From an uncultured Lachnospiraceae bacterium (lineage in GTDB: Bacteria; Bacillota; Clostridia; Lachnospirales; Lachnospiraceae): 12,678 bases of DNA. A model generated the notes under the pieces. It had not been told where the DNA came from. It was given only the letters and a program-made list of their open reading frames with translations, and did no database searches. Made by a program: the position numbers and the translations under genes. Positions 7,322 through 12,678 of this stretch are shown here, piece after piece; position 1 is the first letter of the stretch; each line of letters starts with the position of its first letter. The stretch lies in the NCBI GenBank assembly GCA_910588755.1, contig CAJUQZ010000131.1, positions 1 through 12,678 on the forward strand, written 5' to 3'.

Positions 7322-9511
7322 TTAATCCCCATTTTTTACACATTCAAAGTACATCTGGTACGCGAGATACTCCCCCATCTGAACCGGCATCGGGATTCCG
7401 GCGTACATCAGCGCAGAACCACTATATTCCACACCGGTTTTTGCGTCTCTGTAAACCGCGTCCGGCGCCAGCCCCTTTAATCTGACATAGCTTACGGTCA
7501 TATTTCCGTGAATCTCTTGCATCACCACGCTCAACAGCGCACGTTTCCTGTCTCCGGACACAAACAACCACGCCGCATACGCGTCCTCAAACGGGTTGGA
7601 CAGGCGGTAATACTCCCCTTCACGGATCAGTTCCTCATACTTTTTGTAGTCTGCGATCTGTCCTTTAATCTGCTCCTTCTCCCCGTTAGAGAGCGTCTCC
7701 GGGTCCAGCTCGTAGCCAAACGTCCCCGCCATCGCCACGACCCCTCTCGTGTGCAGGCCCACGCTTCTCCCTGTCTGGTGATTTGGCACTGCGGACACAT
7801 GGGAGCCGACGACGGACGCCGGATAAAAGAAAGACGTTCCATACTGAATCCTAAGCCGGTCCACCGCGTCGGTATTGTCGCTGCACCAGATCTGCGGCGT
7901 ATAGTACAGCATGCCGGCATCGAACCGTCCGCCGCCCCCGCTGCAGCCCTCGATTAAAAGATCAGGATACCGCTGTATCAGTTTTTCCAGAAACTCATAG
8001 ACACCCAGCACATAGTCGTATGTGACCTTTCCCTGCTCCCGCTCCGTAGAGTAGATATCCGTAAGGCTTCGGTTCATATCCCACTTCACATACTCGATAT
8101 CTCCCTGATCCAGCACTTTGCAGATCTGGTCAAACACATGGTTTCTAACGTCCTCCCTGGAAAAATCAAGCACCAGCTGGTTGCGCGATAGAACAGGTTT
8201 TCTCCCCGGAATCCGCACTGCCCAGTCCGGGTGCTGGCGGTAGATATCACTGTCCTCGGATACCATTTCCGGCTCAATCCAGATGCCAAACTTTACCCCG
8301 ACCTCGTTGACCCTGCTGACAAGCTCTCCCAGCGTGCAGCCCAGCTTTTGCTCGTTGACCTGCCAGTCCCCCAGTCCGCTGTTGTCATCGTCGCGCTTGC
8401 CAAACCATCCGTCGTCCATCACCACCATGTCAATGCCAAGCTCCGCCGCCTCCCGTGCCAGCCTGCAGATCGTCTCACCGCTGAAATCAAAATACGCCGC
8501 CTCCCAGCTGTTGATCAGTACCGGTCTAGGCTGATGGCTGTATTTGCCCCTGCACAGATGTTTTCGGATACAGCGGTGATACCTTCCGGACAAAGTGGCA
8601 AACCCGTCCGCCGAATAGCACAGGATTGTCTCTGGTATCACTATCGCTTCCCCTTTTTTAAGCGGATAGTGAAACAGATCGCTGTGCAGCCCCATCAGGG
8701 CCCTCGTCTGTCCATACTGGTCCTGCTCCACCTCGCACATAAAGTTGCCGCTGTAGACAAATACCATGCCATAGCAGCTCCCCGTGTCCTCCGTCGCGTG
8801 CTTCTCGGCAAGAATCACAGCCGGATTGTATTGGTGACTGGAGGTTCCCCTGCGGCTCCCGATCACCTGGCACCCATGCGCGGCTGCCGTTCTCTGGAAA
8901 TTGCGTTCCATAGCGTGCCGCCCGTAGAAGCTGATAAAATCATAGTCTCCACTGATAAAATCCAGGCATGCCGATGCCGCTTTTTCGACATAAATCTGTC
9001 CAGAACTTACATTCTTAATCACCGCACTTCTCGTGATAATATCGTCCGCCTCAAGCACCCCATACCAGAGCCGTACCTGCACGCCGCCCGCCGAATCCTC
9101 CAACGTGATCTCCAATGTCTCCGCCTCATCGTCAGCCGCATACACAGCAGGAAGTCCTTCCAATGCATATTTTCCCCTTTTGATCTCATGGCTGACATAG
9201 CGAAGATCACAGTACTCGGAACCGTCCGCATTGCGTATCACAAGGGCGGCGCTGCGATAATCGCCCGCGCCGGCCTGCGGATACTCCTGCGGCAAGGCAT
9301 CCAGAGAGTATGTCCTGTCATTCCCGGCATCCGCCGGGTTTCCTGAAAAGCCCCTGTCATAATAGGTCAGAAGGTATTCCATACTTCCGGATACCCTCGC
9401 CCCGTAATACAAGTGTAACAGGAACCCCAGCGAATCTACCTTCATCTGGTATGTTGTGTGTGTTGTATTTAATGTAAACAAGTGATTTTCCTGTTGATAC
9501 TGAATTGCCAT
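7322..9511 (-). CDS. aga: GH36 alpha-galactosidase
   Basis: The 729-aa protein has the length of bacterial GH36 group I alpha-galactosidases (about 720-740). It hydrolyses terminal alpha-1,6-galactosyl bonds of melibiose, raffinose and stachyose. An N-terminal beta-sandwich (about 1-325) precedes the (beta/alpha)8 barrel (about 326-640) and a C-terminal beta domain. The active-site motifs are VVMDDGWFG (363-371), the nucleophile D478 in YVKWDMNRS, EGCSGGGGRFD (521-531), and the acid/base D548 in CSDNTDAVDR. These positions agree with those I recall for characterised Geobacillus enzymes. There is no signal peptide, so it acts in the cytoplasm on imported sugar. AGGAGA lies about 12 nt before ATG 9511. 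The gene is last in the transporter operon, 100 AT-rich nt after the second permease. The family is certain. The exact oligosaccharide preference is inferred from context. Confidence 0.96.
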   Translation of the reverse strand: MAIQYQQENHLFTLNTTHTTYQMKVDSLGFLLHLYYGARVSGSMEYLLTYYDRGFSGNPADAGNDRTYSLDALPQEYPQAGAGDYRSAALVIRNADGSEYCDLRYVSHEIKRGKYALEGLPAVYAADDEAETLEITLEDSAGGVQVRLWYGVLEADDIITRSAVIKNVSSGQIYVEKAASACLDFISGDYDFISFYGRHAMERNFQRTAAAHGCQVIGSRRGTSSHQYNPAVILAEKHATEDTGSCYGMVFVYSGNFMCEVEQDQYGQTRALMGLHSDLFHYPLKKGEAIVIPETILCYSADGFATLSGRYHRCIRKHLCRGKYSHQPRPVLINSWEAAYFDFSGETICRLAREAAELGIDMVVMDDGWFGKRDDDNSGLGDWQVNEQKLGCTLGELVSRVNEVGVKFGIWIEPEMVSEDSDIYRQHPDWAVRIPGRKPVLSRNQLVLDFSREDVRNHVFDQICKVLDQGDIEYVKWDMNRSLTDIYSTEREQGKVTYDYVLGVYEFLEKLIQRYPDLLIEGCSGGGGRFDAGMLYYTPQIWCSDNTDAVDRLRIQYGTSFFYPASVVGSHVSAVPNHQTGRSVGLHTRGVVAMAGTFGYELDPETLSNGEKEQIKGQIADYKKYEELIREGEYYRLSNPFEDAYAAWLFVSGDRKRALLSVVMQEIHGNMTVSYVRLKGLAPDAVYRDAKTGVEYSGSALMYAGIPMPVQMGEYLAYQMYFECVKNGD

Positions 9512-9611
9512 ACACTCTCTTCTCCTATTGCCCGATCGTTTTATTTATCCCTTTTTTTATTTCAATTATTTTTTCAAATATTTTTAACTCATATCCCTGC
9601 TGCCAATCCCG

Positions 9612-10454
9612 TTATTTCACGGCACCGTTCACGACACCGTTCAATATCTGCTTCTGGCAGATGACATAGAAAATCAGAATCGGAATCAGCGACAGCAGAT
9701 AGGAAGCAAACGCCAGATTATAGTTTGTTCCAAACTGTGTCTGGAAGTTCAGCTGCGCAAGCGGCAGCGTATTCTGGTCAGAACCCGCCATGATTACGAG
9801 CGGTGTCATCACATCATTCCATACGGCAAGCGCTGTCAGAACGGCAACGGTCGCATGCATCGGACGCATGATCGGAAAGATAATCTTCCAGTACGTTCTC
9901 CACGTCGATGCCCCGTCCACTTTCGCCGCCTCCTCCAAAGCCATCGGAATATTCACCAGATACCCCGAGTAGAGGAGAATGTTCATCGGCATATAAAACA
10001 CGACATACAATAAGATCACGCCAAACCAGTTTGCAAGCCCCATCTCCGCGGTCTGCTTTGCAAGCGGCATCATCAGGATCGCAAACGGCACGAACATACC
10101 GCTGACGATAAACAGATAGACAAAGCTGTAAAATTTGCTGTGGCTCTTGTTTCTGCCAAGCGCATACCCCATCAGTGAGTGAATCGCGATGGACAATGCG
10201 ACTGTCGATACCGTGATCAACAGACTGTTTTTCAAGGAGTTCCAGAAATCTGTCACACGCATCGCTTCCCTGAAATTATCGAGGCTCCAGGTCTTTGGAA
10301 GCGACAGGATGCCGCTGACACTGTTCGTCATCTCTGACGGCTGCTTGAACGCGATCACCAGTGTCATATACAGCGGGAAAACGATTGCAGAAAGCCCTAA
10401 TATCAGCACGACCATTGCGGTCCAGTTTGTTTTCTTCGTCATTCCTTCCTTCAT
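9612..10454 (-). CDS. msmG: CUT1 sugar ABC transporter permease (MsmG/MalG type)
   Basis: This 280-aa inner-membrane permease has about six hydrophobic segments, the first at about 13-36. The MalG-type EAA loop (EEAAKVDGAS through IFPIMRP, about 174-198) docks the shared ATPase. The N-terminal PLYMTLVIAFKQPSEM and C-terminal ILNGVVNGAVK are typical of the MalG/MsmG branch. It would form a heterodimer with the permease encoded just upstream. Its ATG overlaps the upstream stop codon (TAATG at 10458-10452), and GGAGGAG 8 nt ahead of the ATG makes this start better than the internal ATG at codon 5. The msm symbol is assigned by analogy with raffinose/multiple-sugar systems because the operon ends in alpha-galactosidase. 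Confidence 0.93.
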   Translation of the reverse strand: MKEGMTKKTNWTAMVVLILGLSAIVFPLYMTLVIAFKQPSEMTNSVSGILSLPKTWSLDNFREAMRVTDFWNSLKNSLLITVSTVALSIAIHSLMGYALGRNKSHSKFYSFVYLFIVSGMFVPFAILMMPLAKQTAEMGLANWFGVILLYVVFYMPMNILLYSGYLVNIPMALEEAAKVDGASTWRTYWKIIFPIMRPMHATVAVLTALAVWNDVMTPLVIMAGSDQNTLPLAQLNFQTQFGTNYNLAFASYLLSLIPILIFYVICQKQILNGVVNGAVK

Positions 10455-11320
10455 TATAACTGCTCCTCCTTCTTACCGGTAAATTTCATCTGTGCAACAG
10501 AAACCGTCACGATCACCAAAAAGAATATCACAGCGTTGGCGCTCTGAAAGCCGAACTGTCCGCCCGACATACCGTTGTTGTAGATCAGGTAGGAGATGGA
10601 CTCCGTGCTCTGCGCCGGGCCGCCCTTGGTCAGTGCCATGATCTGGTCAAACACCATCAGGAAATTCTTCACGCACAGCACCATATTGATCGAGAAAAAC
10701 GGAATGATCAGCGGGAACGTCAGATAGCGGAACTGTTTCCAGCCTGTGGCGCCGTCTAGTCCGCCCGCCTCATACACGTCCTCCGGCACTGTCTGCAGGC
10801 CGGATATGTAGATGATTGTGTTCATCGCAACAGCCTGCCACGCGCAGACAATCATGATTCCAACCCACGCCGAATCCGGATTTGACAACATACTCTTGCT
10901 CATCGAATCCGAGCCGATCATCGTGCCAAGCGCCGGGAGGATATAGGTGAAAAAGTAATTGAAAATATAACCCACAACGAGCGCGCCCAGGATATTGGGC
11001 AGGAAGTACGCACCCCTGAAAAAGCTCTTGGCGCGTATCTTGCTGTTCAGCGCCAGCGCCAGAACCAGGCTGAGCACGTTCACCACGATCGTCGTCACAA
11101 TCGCAAGCTTAAATGTAAACAGATACGATTTTCCGACACGGGCATCAGAAAACAAGTCAATATAATTGCGGAGTCCGACCCAGTCATATGAACCAAATCC
11201 CTTAAAATTGGTGAAGCTGTAGATCACGCCGCGAATCAGCGGGATTGTATTGAAGCAGACAAACAGTGCCAGTATCGGAATCGTAATCAGCATAAATGTC
11301 CTTTTTCTCTCATTTTTCAT
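10454..11320 (-). CDS. msmF: CUT1 sugar ABC transporter permease (MsmF/MalF type)
   Basis: This 288-aa inner-membrane permease has about six hydrophobic segments, the first at about 8-35 (LITIPILALFVCFNTIPLI). It has the MalF-type motif VPEDVYEAGGLDGA through FPLIIP (about 178-207), which is the EAA loop contacting the ATPase, and the family sequence FDQIMALTKGGP (224-235). It pairs with the downstream MalG-type permease and receives sugar from the lipoprotein encoded upstream, 17 nt away. A purine-rich AAAGGGG about 10 nt before the ATG serves as ribosome binding site. The cognate ATPase is not encoded nearby, as in many CUT1 systems that share one MsmK/MsiK-type ATPase. Confidence 0.93.
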   Translation of the reverse strand: MKNERKRTFMLITIPILALFVCFNTIPLIRGVIYSFTNFKGFGSYDWVGLRNYIDLFSDARVGKSYLFTFKLAIVTTIVVNVLSLVLALALNSKIRAKSFFRGAYFLPNILGALVVGYIFNYFFTYILPALGTMIGSDSMSKSMLSNPDSAWVGIMIVCAWQAVAMNTIIYISGLQTVPEDVYEAGGLDGATGWKQFRYLTFPLIIPFFSINMVLCVKNFLMVFDQIMALTKGGPAQSTESISYLIYNNGMSGGQFGFQSANAVIFFLVIVTVSVAQMKFTGKKEEQL

Positions 11321-11337
11321 ATTCCCACACCCCTTTC

Positions 11338-12618
11338 CTAATTTCCATGATTTTTCTCATAGTCCTGTACCAGCCGGATAATGTCCCTGTTGTAGCGCAG
11401 CCAGTCCGTATCAAACTTCTGTAAAAACGCGTCCACGTCCTTCTGGAGCAGGAACGTCTGAATCTGCGCATCCACTGCCATCTCTGACGGATAATAGTGA
11501 TCCTGGTAGTCTGTCATCCTGCCCTCCGCGATATGCTGTGTCATGCCGTCCAGCATCGGTGACAGCGTGAAATCGCCCTCCTTGCACGGAATCGCAATCT
11601 GTGCATCAATATACTGCTGGATATTTTCCTCCTTGTACAGGAAATCCAGAACCTCATACGCGGCGTCCTTGTTCTTGCAGTCCGCCATCACACAGAACTG
11701 GAGATCGATACCAGAGTTAAGCGTGTTCAGTTCCGTACTGTCGTTCGCCGGCATCACAAAAGAATCAATATTCAGATCCGGATTCACTGATAAAATCTGC
11801 GGGATCGCATAACTTCCGATGGGATACATCGCAGCCTCCCCGCGCGCAAATGCGGTGCAGGCGTCATTGTAGCCGTACGCAAACGGATCGCCCACCGCGT
11901 ACTGTAGCAGATCCAGATACTTCTCCGACACCTCCTTATACTCCTTGGCAAAGTTCGTCTCCCCGCGGTTTACCTGCTTGGTCACATCGGCCGGCGCCAG
12001 GCTGACCGCCATCGCGTTCCAAGGTGCCAGGCAGGTCCATGTGTCCTTGAATCCGAAATAAAACGGCAGGATTCCGTCCGACTGGATCTCGTCACACAGC
12101 GTGGTGAACTCCGACCAGTTCTGCGGGATCTCCCAGCCATGCGCCTCAAACATATCCCTGTTGTAGAGCACCCCCGCCGCGTTCGCCACATAGGGAACCG
12201 CATAGGAGCCCTCCGTCGGGACCAACTCCAGCGCCTCATCGATATCCCGGTACGCCTGCTTGATATCCTGCAGGCCAGGATAGTCCGATACATCCGCAAG
12301 GATCTCGGCGTCCACAAAATAAGAATAGTTGATATCCCCTCCGATTCCGATAATGTCCGGGTAATCTTCACGGATGAACCTTGTTCTTAAAATCGTCATT
12401 GCATCATTTGGAGAACTGATCTTCAATTGAATATCGTCGTGTGTCGCGTTAAATTTTTCTTCCAGCGCGTCAAAGTAACCTGCCGCTTCCGGCTTGTACT
12501 GGACGATCTCAATCTGTGTCTTGCCGCTGTCACCGGAAGATGCACAGCCCTGCATGCACACTGCCGATGCCGCACAGCATAATGATATGCCGAAGTACCC
12601 TATTGCTTTTCCTTTCAT
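11338..12618 (-). CDS. msmE: Sugar-binding lipoprotein of the CUT1 transporter (MsmE type)
   Basis: The 426-aa protein starts with a lipoprotein signal peptide: positive residues, a hydrophobic core at about 5-21, and lipobox MQGC with the lipidated cysteine at 25. The mature part has the fold signature of family 1 extracellular solute-binding proteins (QIEIVQYKPEAAGYFDALEE near the start, EEKFNATHDDIQLKI, GVLYNRDMFEAHGW, AAYEVLDFLYKEENIQQY). It would capture an alpha-galactoside outside the membrane and deliver it to the two permeases downstream. AGGAG at 12627-12631, 8 nt before ATG 12618, supports the start. It is the first gene of the operon in the window. Specificity for raffinose/melibiose-type sugars comes from the linked alpha-galactosidase, not from the binding residues, which I cannot judge. 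Confidence 0.93.
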   Translation of the reverse strand: MKGKAIGYFGISLCCAASAVCMQGCASSGDSGKTQIEIVQYKPEAAGYFDALEEKFNATHDDIQLKISSPNDAMTILRTRFIREDYPDIIGIGGDINYSYFVDAEILADVSDYPGLQDIKQAYRDIDEALELVPTEGSYAVPYVANAAGVLYNRDMFEAHGWEIPQNWSEFTTLCDEIQSDGILPFYFGFKDTWTCLAPWNAMAVSLAPADVTKQVNRGETNFAKEYKEVSEKYLDLLQYAVGDPFAYGYNDACTAFARGEAAMYPIGSYAIPQILSVNPDLNIDSFVMPANDSTELNTLNSGIDLQFCVMADCKNKDAAYEVLDFLYKEENIQQYIDAQIAIPCKEGDFTLSPMLDGMTQHIAEGRMTDYQDHYYPSEMAVDAQIQTFLLQKDVDAFLQKFDTDWLRYNRDIIRLVQDYEKNHGN

Positions 12619-12645
12619 ACTATTTTCTCCTAGTATAATAATGGT

Positions 12646-12663
12646 GTAGTCAAGAATGACTAC
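12646..12663. promoter_or_regulatory. Candidate operator: perfect inverted repeat upstream of msmE
   Basis: GTAGTCAAGAATGACTAC has perfect 7-nt arms (GTAGTCA/TGACTAC) separated by 4 nt. It is centred about 36 nt upstream of the msmE start codon. Such a dyad is a plausible site for a dimeric sugar-responsive regulator, or a small hairpin in the 5' leader. The regulator gene is not in the window, and no acceptable -35/-10 pair is visible in the 60 nt available, so the promoter may lie beyond the right edge. Confidence 0.45.
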
Positions 12664-12678
12664 TGGTTAATTGTTACA

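Noticed and set aside
8231..9346. A 371-codon open frame on the plus strand
   Set aside because: It is antisense to the GH36 gene, whose catalytic motifs are intact. The frame is open because of the high GC and codon bias of that gene, and its translation shows no recognisable domain.
9612..9650. Near-tandem 12-nt repeat at the end of the second permease gene
   Set aside because: It simply encodes the NGVVNGAV ending common in MalG-type permeases.
12632..12654. TTGACT and TATACT on the minus strand upstream of msmE as a promoter
   Set aside because: The hexamers are only 11 nt apart, and TATACT abuts the ribosome binding site, leaving almost no leader. TTGACT is part of the inverted repeat.

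Overview
The window looks like a chromosomal segment of a gut-type Clostridia (Bacillota, probably Lachnospiraceae-like). This is inferred from strong AGGAGG-type ribosome binding sites, a Clostridia-style chemoreceptor with a dCache sensor, and a GH36 alpha-galactosidase with a CUT1 sugar transporter. No rRNA, tRNA, CRISPR array, integrase or complete insertion sequence is visible.

Left part (about 1-4950, minus strand, AT-rich): a type IV, modification-dependent restriction module. The order of transcription is mcrB-like (4424 to 1950), mcrC-like (1953 to 904, 4-nt ATGA overlap), an unrecognised 224-aa gene (883 to 209, 20-nt gap), and a frameshifted small ORF (216 to 42) whose start overlaps the end of the 224-aa gene. 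The McrB protein is about twice the usual length. It carries an Mrr_N-like winged helix, a middle domain I cannot name, an EVE-like reader of modified bases and a McrB-type GTPase. McrC has an intact PD-(D/E)xK nuclease centre. A TTGACA-16-TATAAT promoter with both hexamers at consensus lies at 4915-4942, about 480 nt upstream of mcrB. The leader holds only a doubtful 74-aa ORF.

Middle (about 5106-7312, plus strand): a methyl-accepting chemotaxis protein (dCache, HAMP, MCP signalling domain). It is split by two single-base losses, one in a T5C3 run and one in an A4 run. Restoring both bases gives an uninterrupted 689-aa receptor. A structured 3' region with a bidirectional terminator separates it from the convergent sugar operon.

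Right part (7322-12678, minus strand, GC-richer): a four-gene alpha-galactoside operon. It encodes a lipoprotein solute-binding protein (12618 to 11338), two CUT1 permeases (11320 to 10454 and 10454 to 9612, 1-nt TAATG overlap) and a GH36 alpha-galactosidase (9511 to 7322). The binding protein and permeases would import raffinose/melibiose-type oligosaccharides for cytoplasmic cleavage to galactose. The transporter ATPase and the regulator are not in the window. A perfect 7-bp inverted repeat upstream of the operon is a candidate operator.

The best candidate for something undescribed is the mcrBC operon with its two small, tightly linked downstream genes. Nothing in the sequence proves that they take part in restriction.
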